From: Candidatus Krumholzibacteriota bacterium
GTDB lineage: Bacteria; Krumholzibacteriota; Krumholzibacteriia; Krumholzibacteriales; WJIX01
Direction of reading: 5' to 3'
DNA: 64,000 nucleotides
Assembly: GCA_034520215.1 (NCBI GenBank)
Contig: JAXHNR010000001.1
Span: 1,044,560-1,108,559, forward strand
How positions within the stretch are numbered: position 1 is the stretch's first letter; each line of letters begins with the position of its first letter. The notes under the pieces are model-generated. The model was not told where the DNA came from. It did not search any database and saw only the letters and a program-made list of their open reading frames with translations. This document shows, piece by piece, positions 24,898 to 34,488 of the stretch. A program made the translations under genes and the position numbers.

Positions 24898-26562
24898 TTA
24901 AGACTGTGATGCTTTTTCCAGTTTTTTCATCACGGAAAATATCAGTATTGCGGAAAGTAAACACATTACAATGAGAAGAAGGAAGAACTGCCACAATTCC
25001 CACAGATCCCAGAAATAACCAACAAGACCGGCAAGCAGATTCCCGACTGCTGTTGCGGCAAGCCAGCCTCCCTGCATAGTTCCTTTATATTTCGGAGGCG
25101 ACACCTTCGAAACAAAGGAAATACCCATTGGAGAGAGACAAAGTTCAGCAATCGTTACTGTAAAATATGTTCCTATGAGCCAGTATGGGCTTCTCGTAAC
25201 ATCTGAAACTCCGCCCGCTAGCTCGTGTGGTGATTTCAAGCCTATAGAAGCTATCATCATAAATCCGAAAGAAATACCGGTAATAATCATCCCGATACCG
25301 ATCTTCCTGGGTGTACTGGGTTCCTTGCCTTTCTTCTGTAGAAATGAGAAGAACCCAATTACAACTGGAGTCAGAAAGACTATAAAGATCGGATTGAAAT
25401 GCTGGAACATCTGAGGGCTTATATCCATAGAATCATTATAACCGCTTATAACCCAGTAGCTGACAATGAAACCTACAAAAAACAAAATTCCGCCGATAAT
25501 TTTCTCATTCTTTTTGCTTGCTTTCCTCAAGAGAAATACAAGCCCGATCAATGTAACTATAACCGGCAGAAAAGATTTCAGACTGAAGAATGTATAGGTT
25601 ATATCGCTTACTTTGCTGGCCGTGTAATCCCTCGCGAAGATACTCAGTGTGAATCCATTCTGGTGGAAAGTCATCCAGAAGAACATTACGACGAAGAAAA
25701 CAAAGTAAAGGGCGAAGAGGCGGTCTTTGGTCTGCCTTGGTGAAAGTTCTACGACCTGATCCTTATGTTCCTCGCTCGCCGCTTTCTGTTTCTCTGTCAT
25801 ATCGGCGACTTTATAGTGTTTTTTAAAAAACACAAATATGACCAGCGAAACTACCATGCTGACGGCAGCCACAGCGAATGCGCCGTTATAAGCTGTACTT
25901 ACACTTTCTAAATAGTTTTTACAGAATATCCCCAAGTCCGCGGGAACAGTGCCTAATTGAATTTTAGCAAGATTCATAAGCTCGGTTGTATTTTGAAGAT
26001 GCCCGCCTATATATTTATTGCCCAGATCCACAATCTTCTGGTTATAAGAAAAGCCGTCTTTTCCAAGTATCCAGTTAATGGCCGCAGTGGCGGCAGATGG
26101 CGCGAAGAAGGCACCGATATTAATGCCCATGTAGAAAATATTAAAGGCGTAATCGCGTACATGCTCATATTTCGGATCGTCGTACATGTTTCCGACAAGA
26201 GCTTGCAGGTTACCCTTAAATAAACCGGTACCAGCCGCTATTACAAACAGGGCAATAGCAAGGAGAATTACACCTTTGTCCGGAATAGCAAGAAGTGCGT
26301 ATCCGGCAAATAAAACAACAGTACCAATAACTATTGTTTTACCGTATCCCAGCCATTGGTCGGCAATAATGCCGCCGAAAAGTGGAAGGAAATAAATGCC
26401 AAAAAGAAAAGCCCCATAGACAAGGCCGGCTGTGTGAGCGTCCCACTTGAATGTTGCTTGAAGATAGAAAACAAAGATTGAAAGCATCGTGTAGTAACCG
26501 AAACGCTCGCCCATATTGGCGAAGAAGGCTACAAACAATCCTTTCGGGTGGTCTTTAAGCAT
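24898..26562 (-). CDS. POT-family proton-coupled oligopeptide transporter
   Basis: A 554-residue inner-membrane carrier with 12-14 hydrophobic helices of the major facilitator fold. Family motifs are GERFGYY in the first helix, FYMGINIGAFFAPS, and the C-terminal ELCLSPMGISFVSKVSP. The usual ExxERF motif reads NMGERF, so the first, proton-linked Glu is Asn; a subgroup in Bacteroidetes-like bacteria shares this. It probably imports di/tripeptides. AAGGAG lies 7 nt upstream of the ATG. Mobile element copy 2 begins 84 bp upstream of the start codon. Confidence 0.93.
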   Translation of the reverse strand: MLKDHPKGLFVAFFANMGERFGYYTMLSIFVFYLQATFKWDAHTAGLVYGAFLFGIYFLPLFGGIIADQWLGYGKTIVIGTVVLFAGYALLAIPDKGVILLAIALFVIAAGTGLFKGNLQALVGNMYDDPKYEHVRDYAFNIFYMGINIGAFFAPSAATAAINWILGKDGFSYNQKIVDLGNKYIGGHLQNTTELMNLAKIQLGTVPADLGIFCKNYLESVSTAYNGAFAVAAVSMVVSLVIFVFFKKHYKVADMTEKQKAASEEHKDQVVELSPRQTKDRLFALYFVFFVVMFFWMTFHQNGFTLSIFARDYTASKVSDITYTFFSLKSFLPVIVTLIGLVFLLRKASKKNEKIIGGILFFVGFIVSYWVISGYNDSMDISPQMFQHFNPIFIVFLTPVVIGFFSFLQKKGKEPSTPRKIGIGMIITGISFGFMMIASIGLKSPHELAGGVSDVTRSPYWLIGTYFTVTIAELCLSPMGISFVSKVSPPKYKGTMQGGWLAATAVGNLLAGLVGYFWDLWELWQFFLLLIVMCLLSAILIFSVMKKLEKASQS

Positions 26563-26645
26563 ACCCTCTCCTTTAGGATTTAAGAAATACAGAACATTTT
26601 CAATATCGTACTATATTGAAAATAACATTGCAATCAATAAAGTTT

Positions 26646-26955
26646 GTGGAGTTTCCCCAATTTTTATAACCTATAAGGTAGTCGATGATTTGTAACAGTA
26701 TGCGGCTGATTGATATTTTCAAAATCGTGGTCAATTCCCCCGGCGAGGGAATTGTACGCTCTGCACCTCGGGCTCGCTCTTTCTGCCCCTTCGGGCCAGA
26801 AATCCTTGCCCGCTCGCCACTCGGCGAGGGTTTTGAAAATACCAATCAGCCGCACTCATCAGCAATGAAAGCCCTATTCCATTTGCCAATCCTGATAACT
26901 GATTGTATCTCGCAATGTTATTACAATACTTGCCGAAGTTTCGGGGGAACTCCAA
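26646..26955. mobile_element. MITE-like element, copy 2 (about 310 bp)
   Basis: Same element and orientation as the copy at 2762. The left end is GTGGAGTTTCCCC and the right end GGGGGAACTCCAA, with one mismatch in the inverted repeat. ATAAAGTTT (9 bp) flanks it directly on both sides (26637-26645 and 26956-26964), a clear target-site duplication. The 57 bases at the left end match the other copies exactly. It sits in the gap between the GAF-protein gene and the POT gene (26563-26980). The rest of that gap shows nothing else but the POT ribosome site. Confidence 0.88.
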
Positions 26956-26980
26956 ATAAAGTTTTATTGGTATTTAGAAA

Positions 26981-29275
26981 CTATTCCAGTCCGTTCTTAG
27001 CTTCCATAATAAGAACGGACGCTGTTTCGGATTTGCCGGGGAAACGGGCGAATGAACTTTTAGAGTGAAACAGCTCCGGGTCAAAAAGATCATTTTCTTT
27101 AAGGTAATCGTCAATACAGCTTTTGATTCGCCTTTCAAGTTTTTTTATCCTGCCGTAACTTTCCAGGGATAAGACGGCGAAGATATCTGATTCGATCCAT
27201 GAAAAGAAATCAGTTTTTCTTATGATGCTTTTTAATTTAGAGCTCATATGGTTTATATGAATCAACCCCTTACTCTGTTCATTTTTAAGGAGTTCTCGCA
27301 GCCCCTCTATTTTAAAGACAGTAACCGTAAAGGTTTGGTGGTATCTTTCCGCCCTCTCTATCTCTCCCGTAACCTTGCTTATAAAAAGTGATTGATTAAA
27401 CTTCAGTAATTCTTCAAGGCTTTCCGGTTTTGATCTTTCTTCTATTATTCCCTTACCTTTAATTGTAACAGAGTAAATTGATTTAAGAATTTCCACTCCT
27501 CTGCTCAGCAACTTGATGTCACCTTTTCCGAAGATCGAAGAATCAAGGGGTGAAATGGTTTCCTTGTTATAACCAACGTATATAAGCTTTTCCTTATCAT
27601 TAGATATTATAGGGTATGAAATCGTGGAATAATAGAAAGGGGGAGATTCAAATGTATTTACTTCCGTCGTCAAGTAGCTTGTGCACTCCGGCGCTGATCT
27701 TTCAATCGTCCTCTTTGTAATTTTGGAATCATACTTTTTAAGCCGTCTAAAATACTCCTCATCGGAAGGAAAATTATAAAAGGCGGTTTTTTCTCTTCCC
27801 TTTCCAAAATAATGCAAGCTTCCCATCGAGGCACTTACAAGTTTAGAAAGAAAGGAAGACAATTTGTTAATACTCTCTTCAATATTACCCGAAACTATAA
27901 GTTCCGGAGTCAAATCTGATAACTTTTCAAGTCTATCCATGTTCCGCTTGTGCCGTTCATCTTTGAGCTGAGAATTAATAAAAAACCCGAGTTGAAAACA
28001 AATGTTTTCCTTGTGTTTCATGAATTGTTCGAATGGATCTAACTTTGAAAATTCAATTACAAGAACTCCTACGGTATCATTGTTTACAAGCGGAAGATAT
28101 ATAAACGAAACTTTTTCCCTGTTTCTCCTATCTTCAGTGTTGGATAGATCGGCCTCTTCTGTTATTATCACCTCTTTGGAATTCAGGTATGCTTTACCCA
28201 GACTGCCGCTGCTGCAGTGTATTCTCGAAGAATATCCTTCATGCTGAATTTGGTTGTCGCTTCCGCCTAATATCAACCAATCGCCCTCGTCAGTTGCTGT
28301 ATATATCGCTACTGTAGCAGCGTCAAACTCTTTAGATATGAATTTGCTCAAGAGAGAAAATTTTTCATGAAACTCACATTCTCTGCTGATCAAATGCCCG
28401 ATGTAGTGCTGAAGCTCCTTTTCAGTTTTATTATATTTTACTGTCTCAATTTCCATATGTTTATAAAGCACAGGCGCAATTTCTTTTGATATAATTTCAG
28501 CTGTATCCCGGTCGCTTTCTGTAAGTTCCCGTTCATCTCTGTCTGTGGATATATTCAAGACTCCTATCAGATTATCTCGATAGATGATTGGAGCTGTAAC
28601 CGCACTCTGTATCTTGTTTCTTTCTTTCTTAGCAAGTACACCGCGAACACCTTTTACAATATCTTCAGTTAGAATTACTTTTCTCAATGACGCGGCTTTT
28701 CCAGCAATGCCGTCCCCGAGTTTTTGTCTTGTATTTTCGATCACTTCACTACTGAGCCCTTTTGCGTAAGCAATATAAAGTTCTTCGGTATTCTCAGAAT
28801 AAAGCATTATGGAACCTGAAGAAGCATCGAGTCTCTTGACAGCTATACCCAGAATCCATTCCAGAAGTTTATCCCTGTCAGAGAGCCTGTTTAGTTGTTT
28901 CAGAGCACTCTCAAATCTACTGGTACTAGAATATGGCTCAGATGATTCTGTTATCTTCTTATTTTCATGAAGTTTATGCGCATCTAATATGTCAATAACT
29001 TGCAGGCCTTGCGCCGTCAGCAGCTCTATTTCTTCCCTGAATTTGGTGTTATTCTTATCTGCTATGATATAATCAGCGTCTCTGAATATATTAATAAATG
29101 ATTTGTCTGAATAAGTATTGATACCAATAATTTCAGCGATTTCAAGCGCTAAAGCCTTTTTATTGGTATCATAAATACCCAGTATATAAAAGTCTGACAG
29201 TTCGTGGAATTGGCTGAGGACTGAAAGCTGCTTTTCTCCTCCTCCAATTATTGCTATGTTCACTTTTTCCGACAT
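26981..29275 (-). CDS. Multi-domain GAF protein with Rossmann-like N-terminus and degenerate GGDEF-like C-terminus
   Basis: A 764-residue cytoplasmic protein. Residues about 5-110 look like a Rossmann fold (IAIIGGGEKQLSVLSQF, then YILGIYDTNKKAL). A well-formed GAF domain follows at about 135-280 (GIAGKAASLRKVILTED, then APIIYRDNLIGVLNIST) and a second GAF-like domain at about 290-430. The last 140 residues resemble a diguanylate-cyclase fold, but the GGDEF position reads ESDIF, so cyclase activity is very unlikely. It is probably a sensor or regulatory scaffold; ligand and partner are unknown. It follows mutS by 85 bp. AAGGG lies 9 nt before the ATG. Confidence 0.75.
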   Translation of the reverse strand: MSEKVNIAIIGGGEKQLSVLSQFHELSDFYILGIYDTNKKALALEIAEIIGINTYSDKSFINIFRDADYIIADKNNTKFREEIELLTAQGLQVIDILDAHKLHENKKITESSEPYSSTSRFESALKQLNRLSDRDKLLEWILGIAVKRLDASSGSIMLYSENTEELYIAYAKGLSSEVIENTRQKLGDGIAGKAASLRKVILTEDIVKGVRGVLAKKERNKIQSAVTAPIIYRDNLIGVLNISTDRDERELTESDRDTAEIISKEIAPVLYKHMEIETVKYNKTEKELQHYIGHLISRECEFHEKFSLLSKFISKEFDAATVAIYTATDEGDWLILGGSDNQIQHEGYSSRIHCSSGSLGKAYLNSKEVIITEEADLSNTEDRRNREKVSFIYLPLVNNDTVGVLVIEFSKLDPFEQFMKHKENICFQLGFFINSQLKDERHKRNMDRLEKLSDLTPELIVSGNIEESINKLSSFLSKLVSASMGSLHYFGKGREKTAFYNFPSDEEYFRRLKKYDSKITKRTIERSAPECTSYLTTEVNTFESPPFYYSTISYPIISNDKEKLIYVGYNKETISPLDSSIFGKGDIKLLSRGVEILKSIYSVTIKGKGIIEERSKPESLEELLKFNQSLFISKVTGEIERAERYHQTFTVTVFKIEGLRELLKNEQSKGLIHINHMSSKLKSIIRKTDFFSWIESDIFAVLSLESYGRIKKLERRIKSCIDDYLKENDLFDPELFHSKSSFARFPGKSETASVLIMEAKNGLE

Positions 29276-29360
29276 CTAAAAAAACCCTTATCTATTCTTT
29301 GAGAATAGTATAGTTCTCACAATGCATTGATATGCAAATGTTAAGCCATAAGGAGTCTAA

Positions 29361-31943
29361 TCAGTTTTTTTTAGACAATTTCTTGAGTTTTGAAAGAATC
29401 TGAATTGCTTGAATTGGAGTGATTCTGTTAACATCACACTCTTCAATTACTTTAATTATCTTTTCAATGTGATTTTCTTTTGAAAATAGCGAAGGTTGAA
29501 TTTTGTCAGGAAGATTCCGCTCAGAAAAATCTGAGCTATTTCTCTGAAGAGACTGCAGGATAGAATTGGCCCTCTCAATAACTTTTTGGGGAAGTCCGGC
29601 AAGGCGGGCTACATGAATGCCGTAACTCTTGTCACTTTTGCCATGGACAAGTTTGTATAGAAAAATTATTTCATCGTTCCATTCCTTTATTGAGACCTTC
29701 ATATTACAAAGCCGCGGGTATCTATCTGACAGAGAGGTAAGTTCCTGATAGTGTGTGGCAAAAAGGGTTTTTGGTTTTCTTTTTACTTCATCTAAAAGAA
29801 ATTCTGTTACGGCCTGCGCGATACTAAGACCATCGCTTGTGCTTGTTCCGCGCCCCACTTCATCAAGAAGAACGAGACTTTTTGAAGTACAGTTATGAAG
29901 AATTTTTGCCGTTTCACTCATTTCAACAAGAAAAGTGCTTTCCCCGGCGGCAAGGTTATCACTCGACCCAACCCTTGTAAAAATCCGGTCCATAATTCCA
30001 ATTTCAGCCGCTGAAGCTGGAACAAAACTTCCGGCATGAGCGAGAATAGAGATAAGGGCGGTCTGGCGAATTATAGTTGATTTACCTCCCATGTTCGGTC
30101 CTGTAATAAGCAGTATTTGCCTGTGAGAAGGCCTGAGAATGATATCATTCGGTATAAATTCCTTTTTCGATATAATTTCAACAACTGGATGCCGACCGTC
30201 CTTGATGATCAGATTATTTGAATCATTTACTTCAGGCCTGCAGTAATCCCTCTTAAGAGCTAAATGAGCCAGAGCTGAGATTGTGTCAAGTACGGCAACT
30301 CCGCGGGCTATTTTCTGCAGAACTAAGCTGTTTTCCGTGATTCTCCTACAAATGTCAGCATATATTCTCTTTTCATATTCAACTCTCTTCGCCTGGGCTG
30401 AAAGTACCGCCCCTTCCTTTTCTGTAAGTTCCTTGGTTACAAACCGCTTAGACGATACAAGAGTCTGTTTTCCAATGTAGTGTTCCGGCACTTTGTCCGT
30501 ATGAACATTTGATACTTCAATATAATAACCGAATATCTTATTATAACCGACTTTGAGTGAAGATATCCCAGTCTGTTTCCGTTCTGACTCCTGAAGAGAA
30601 GCTATCCACTTTTTTCCTTCCTCTGATTCTAGTATTAATTCATCAAGTTCTTTATTGAAACCTCCCTTTATTACACCTCCGGCGCGCAGATTAGCCGGGC
30701 AGTCTTCGCTTATGCTATTCTTTATAAGACTTTTAATTTCAACCTGTTCATTCAGGCACTCAGTATGTCTTTCCAGATAACTTGCTTTTAAGTTTCCGGT
30801 TATATCGGTCAGCTTTGGGGAACGTTCAAGAGCCTCCAGGAGCTGCAGGAGTTCCCTGGGCCCCGCTCTACTCGTTGAAATCCTTGATATTATTCTTTCA
30901 ATGTCAGGGTATCTCTTTAGAGTTTCCCTTATCTTACGAAGGGCAATCTGATTGGAATACAGAGCGTCCACAGCGTCGAGCCTCTGGTTTATATCTTCGG
31001 ATTCACGTAACGGCCTCATAATCCAGGAGCGCAGCATCCTTCCTCCGGCTGCCGTTTTTGTATGATCAATATTCTTTATCAGGGTTATCTCATCAGAATC
31101 GCCCAGAAGCGGATTGAAAAGCTCGAGGTTTCTGACCGTTTGTCTGTCAAGGATCAACGCTTCATTAGAGCCTATAAACTTAATTCTTGTAATATGATTT
31201 AAGTTATTCTGCCGCAGATCCTTGACATATGAAAGAAGAGCGCCCGCCGCCGCGGTAGCTGTTTTCTTATTTTCAATACCAAACGCGACAAGGTTTTGAA
31301 TATTAAAATGACGCATGAGAATCTCCCGCGCCCTATTAAAGTTAAAATAATAGGGCTTTACATCTTCGAATTTACAGGCCGGTGAATTTTTATCTATAAG
31401 ATCGCTTATAGCAGCGGGGTCACCTGAGTAAATAGCTTCACGGATATTCGTTACGGCAAGTATGTTTTCTACAGCACTTATATCGTCTTCCCCGACACTG
31501 AATTCGCCGGTTGAAAGTGAAAGCACGGCAAATCCGACCAGTTCTTCTTCTTTCTTCAAAGAAAGAACATAATCATTCTTTTTATCACTGAGAGTCGCGG
31601 GTGAAAGTGATGTTCCCGGAGTTATGACATCCGTCACAGCTCTTTTTACAAGGCCTTTTGATGCTGAAGCATCCTCAACCTGATCGCATATAACTATCTT
31701 CTTTCCGGCTTGCAGAAGTTTTGCCGCGTATGCGTCAACAGCATGTATCGGTACTCCGGCAAGGGGAACAGGATTTTGTTTATCCCTCGAAGTAAGGGCT
31801 ATATTAAGAATTCTTGAAACTTCCTCCGCGTCTTCATAAAAGGTTTCATAGAAATCCCCTACTTGAAAAAACAGGATCCCGTCATTGTGTTTTTGCTTCA
31901 GCTCATGATATTGAGCCATAAGTGGTGTTAGTTTTATAGCCAT
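29361..31943 (-). CDS. mutS: DNA mismatch repair protein MutS
   Basis: Mismatch-recognition ATPase, 860 residues, standard length. The N-terminal mismatch-binding motif is GDFYETF (Phe-x-Glu). The C-terminal ATPase has Walker A TGPNMGGKST, the FTRVGSSDNLAAGESTF segment, and Walker B LVLLDEVGRGTSTSDG. The start codon lies one base after the stop codon of the SPOR gene, with no ribosome site, indicating translational coupling. mutL is 11 kb away. Confidence 0.98.
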   Translation of the reverse strand: MAIKLTPLMAQYHELKQKHNDGILFFQVGDFYETFYEDAEEVSRILNIALTSRDKQNPVPLAGVPIHAVDAYAAKLLQAGKKIVICDQVEDASASKGLVKRAVTDVITPGTSLSPATLSDKKNDYVLSLKKEEELVGFAVLSLSTGEFSVGEDDISAVENILAVTNIREAIYSGDPAAISDLIDKNSPACKFEDVKPYYFNFNRAREILMRHFNIQNLVAFGIENKKTATAAAGALLSYVKDLRQNNLNHITRIKFIGSNEALILDRQTVRNLELFNPLLGDSDEITLIKNIDHTKTAAGGRMLRSWIMRPLRESEDINQRLDAVDALYSNQIALRKIRETLKRYPDIERIISRISTSRAGPRELLQLLEALERSPKLTDITGNLKASYLERHTECLNEQVEIKSLIKNSISEDCPANLRAGGVIKGGFNKELDELILESEEGKKWIASLQESERKQTGISSLKVGYNKIFGYYIEVSNVHTDKVPEHYIGKQTLVSSKRFVTKELTEKEGAVLSAQAKRVEYEKRIYADICRRITENSLVLQKIARGVAVLDTISALAHLALKRDYCRPEVNDSNNLIIKDGRHPVVEIISKKEFIPNDIILRPSHRQILLITGPNMGGKSTIIRQTALISILAHAGSFVPASAAEIGIMDRIFTRVGSSDNLAAGESTFLVEMSETAKILHNCTSKSLVLLDEVGRGTSTSDGLSIAQAVTEFLLDEVKRKPKTLFATHYQELTSLSDRYPRLCNMKVSIKEWNDEIIFLYKLVHGKSDKSYGIHVARLAGLPQKVIERANSILQSLQRNSSDFSERNLPDKIQPSLFSKENHIEKIIKVIEECDVNRITPIQAIQILSKLKKLSKKN

Positions 31944-31944
31944 A

Positions 31945-32997
31945 TTAATTGATTGTCAGAATTCTGCAGGTAAGTCCGAGCTTATCTGTTGCCAGAAGAG
32001 AATCTTCTTCTGCGCTTGTTCTCTCATTGTATCTGCCCACTCTGACCCTAAAAAGTTTCGTGTCGGAAGTTATATATTTAGATTCGACCCTGACATGCGG
32101 AAAAAGCCTGGAAAGTTTCGAGGAAACGCTTGAAGCATTCTGGCGATTCTGAAACGCTCCGAATTGAATAGTATACTCGTCTGGTTTGTTTGTAATTTTA
32201 TCTTCTTCATTAACGGCCCGTCCCATTGATTCAGCTACTCCTTGGCCTTTTTCTTTGTTTTTCATTGAAACAAGGATACGCATTTTATCAATTGCTTTCG
32301 CTGACTCTATAGATTTTGGAAACAATTTCTTCAGTGAACGGTATACTTCAAAAGCCTTTTGTGAATCTCCGGTTATCTCAAGACACTCACCTAATTTAAA
32401 GGCAGCTAACGGGTTTGAATGAATCCCCCCTATAGTTTCATATTTTTCGATCGCGCCTTTATAATTACCTTCCTCCATATCAAGTTGGGCTCTTTCCATA
32501 TAACTTCGATATAGATACTCTCCCTTATCAACCCTGAGGAAGTCTTTCCTCGCTTTTCTTAGTGCTCCCGATTCCTTAAAACACAATCCCCGGAAATAAA
32601 AGGCTTCCATACGTATACTTGACCCGGATGATACTGGAATATTCACCAGCAGCTTAAGCGCCCTGTTGTATTTTTCAAGTGAGTAATAAATTTTGGCCAA
32701 TTCGGTTCTTGCAATAAAGGAAACGGGGTTTCCGGATGAAGCAATAATCTCTTTGTAAATCTTAGTGCTTTTGCCGATGTTTGTTTCGAGCCGAGCCTGA
32801 AAGAGTTTTCCATAATAATAGTTCTTTCCTCTCAAATCATCAATAAGCTTCAATAGCTCCTCTTTTGCATCAGTATATTCAACTTGATCGAAATGCCTTT
32901 TGACTTTGATTAGACTATATGGCACAGATGCGGTTATTTGAGTAAATAACATGAGGATGACCGCGAGCAGTGATAAACTAATCAGGAATTTCTTCAT
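31945..32997 (-). CDS. Exported TPR protein with C-terminal SPOR domain
   Basis: A 350-residue predicted periplasmic protein. It has a signal peptide (FLISLSLLAVILMLF), TPR-like repeats at about 30-240 (for example FYFRGLCFKESGALRKARKD and AAFKLGECLEITGDSQKAFE), a charged linker, and a SPOR domain at about 275-350 (YTIQFGAFQNRQNASSVSS). SPOR domains bind denuded septal peptidoglycan, so a role at the division site is likely but inferred. I used the ATG at 32997, where the signal peptide begins; it overlaps the end of lapB by 20 bp. mutS follows immediately. Confidence 0.85.
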   Translation of the reverse strand: MKKFLISLSLLAVILMLFTQITASVPYSLIKVKRHFDQVEYTDAKEELLKLIDDLRGKNYYYGKLFQARLETNIGKSTKIYKEIIASSGNPVSFIARTELAKIYYSLEKYNRALKLLVNIPVSSGSSIRMEAFYFRGLCFKESGALRKARKDFLRVDKGEYLYRSYMERAQLDMEEGNYKGAIEKYETIGGIHSNPLAAFKLGECLEITGDSQKAFEVYRSLKKLFPKSIESAKAIDKMRILVSMKNKEKGQGVAESMGRAVNEEDKITNKPDEYTIQFGAFQNRQNASSVSSKLSRLFPHVRVESKYITSDTKLFRVRVGRYNERTSAEEDSLLATDKLGLTCRILTIN

Positions 32998-34132
32998 TGT
33001 GCTTTCTAAAGGTATCAATGCCACCGCAATTCTCACAATAAAAAAGAGGAATGTTAACCTGGTTATTACAAACAGTACAACTGTATCCGATCTCTTTCTG
33101 TCTTTTTACAGAATCCATTCTGAGTGTTTGAATTGCTTTATCAACATGGTCGTTATTAATATATATAAGGGCCATTTCTGTTTTTATTAAATTGTTGATT
33201 CTCAGCTGCCCCGCTTCATTTTCGAAAAGGCGGATTACCTTTTCAGGTTGACCTTTCTTTTCAAAGAAAGAAACAAGTGAAATAAAAATATCCGGATTTC
33301 CGGTGTGCTGTCGGTATAGATCTTTAAGAATCGCCTCGAGTTCCTGAAATTTCTGTTCCTCAAAAAGTGTCTCCTCGATCATTTTTATTGTAAGACTGAA
33401 AAAAGATATATCAATTTTCAAGAGAGAAACCCATTTTTCAATTGCTTTACCCTTCTTGCCATTTAAAACAAGCGCCTTTCCAGACATATATAATGCTGAC
33501 GGAAAGTCAGAGTTGTATTTTAAAGCTAAATCGGAATATTTTAGAGATTCATCAATCCTTTTTTTATCCAGGCATATTGATGATGCTGATACAAGATAGG
33601 AAGCTACTACTTCTTTTGATATAGAAACATCGAGTTCAGCAGCCGCTTTTATATTCTTATAAGCTTTTTTGTAATTACCTATCATGTGGTGGAATCTATT
33701 GAGGGAGAGAAGTGCCTCTCTATTTCTCTTGATATTTTTAATAGCCTCAAGTGAATCTATTGCTTCATCTATTCTCCCTAAAACGCCAAGATCTCTCGCA
33801 ATAGCCAGCTTTATCTGATCTTTCTCATCGCCCGAAATATCCTTTCTAATAGCCATACTCCTATGTATCTGAAGAGCTTTAACGCCTTGACCATTTTCTC
33901 TAAGCAGTTTACCTAGAAGTATATAGGCTCCAACCCGGTTTTCGCCCTTTTTTACCGCATTCTTGAGATAGCCCAGAGCAAGTTCCTTGTTTCCGTCCAA
34001 GAGGGCGTAAAGAGCTTCGATATATAGAGATTTTGGCAATCCCTTCCTCTTCTTCCTCTCAATCCAGATCAGGAGAGCAAGTAAAAGGAAGATTCCCGCG
34101 AGAATCGTAATCAAAATAATCTTAGTGTTCAT
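32978..34132 (-). CDS. lapB: LapB-like TPR protein with C-terminal zinc ribbon
   Basis: A 384-residue homologue of LapB (YciM). The N-terminal membrane anchor covers about 5-23, followed by a cytoplasmic array of TPRs and a C-terminal rubredoxin-like metal site CTVC ... CENC near 357-375. In E. coli LapB adapts the FtsH protease to degrade LpxC and so controls lipopolysaccharide synthesis. The partner gene lapA lies directly upstream (20-bp gap), as in E. coli, which strengthens the call. Confidence 0.85.
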   Translation of the reverse strand: MNTKIILITILAGIFLLLALLIWIERKKRKGLPKSLYIEALYALLDGNKELALGYLKNAVKKGENRVGAYILLGKLLRENGQGVKALQIHRSMAIRKDISGDEKDQIKLAIARDLGVLGRIDEAIDSLEAIKNIKRNREALLSLNRFHHMIGNYKKAYKNIKAAAELDVSISKEVVASYLVSASSICLDKKRIDESLKYSDLALKYNSDFPSALYMSGKALVLNGKKGKAIEKWVSLLKIDISFFSLTIKMIEETLFEEQKFQELEAILKDLYRQHTGNPDIFISLVSFFEKKGQPEKVIRLFENEAGQLRINNLIKTEMALIYINNDHVDKAIQTLRMDSVKRQKEIGYSCTVCNNQVNIPLFYCENCGGIDTFRKHNEEIPD

Positions 34133-34152
34133 AATAGAGCAAATTAATGATA

Positions 34153-34476
34153 TCAGGGTTGAATTAGTTCATCTTTATCCAACGGTTCTTCATTCAAAGG
34201 TATATTCCTCAGTTCTGAAATCTCATCAAGAAGCTTTCTCCTTTCCTTCTTTCCTTTCCTGAGACGCAGCAGCAACTGCATTTCACGTATCCAGGAGCCT
34301 ACTGCCCAGATGATCATGCCAGAGATAAAAGAAGTAATAATAACGAGGTTTAATGTAACATCGTAAAGCGTATGGTTAAAGAAATAAAAGGTAACTTTAG
34401 TTCCCGCATTCTCTGTACCTAGCCAAATAATCCCAATTGCTCCTATCAGTAAAACTATTCCCCTTATTATCCACAC
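34153..34476 (-). CDS. lapA: LapA-domain membrane protein
   Basis: A 107-residue protein with two hydrophobic segments (about 5-20 and 42-62) and a charged C-terminal coiled-coil (LRKGKKERRKLLDEISELR). This matches the DUF1049/LapA family involved in lipopolysaccharide assembly. The start is GTG with GGGAGGT about 7 nt upstream. It lies between miaB (12-bp gap) and lapB (20-bp gap). Confidence 0.85.
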   Translation of the reverse strand: MWIIRGIVLLIGAIGIIWLGTENAGTKVTFYFFNHTLYDVTLNLVIITSFISGMIIWAVGSWIREMQLLLRLRKGKKERRKLLDEISELRNIPLNEEPLDKDELIQP

Positions 34477-34488
34477 GGAATTACCTCC

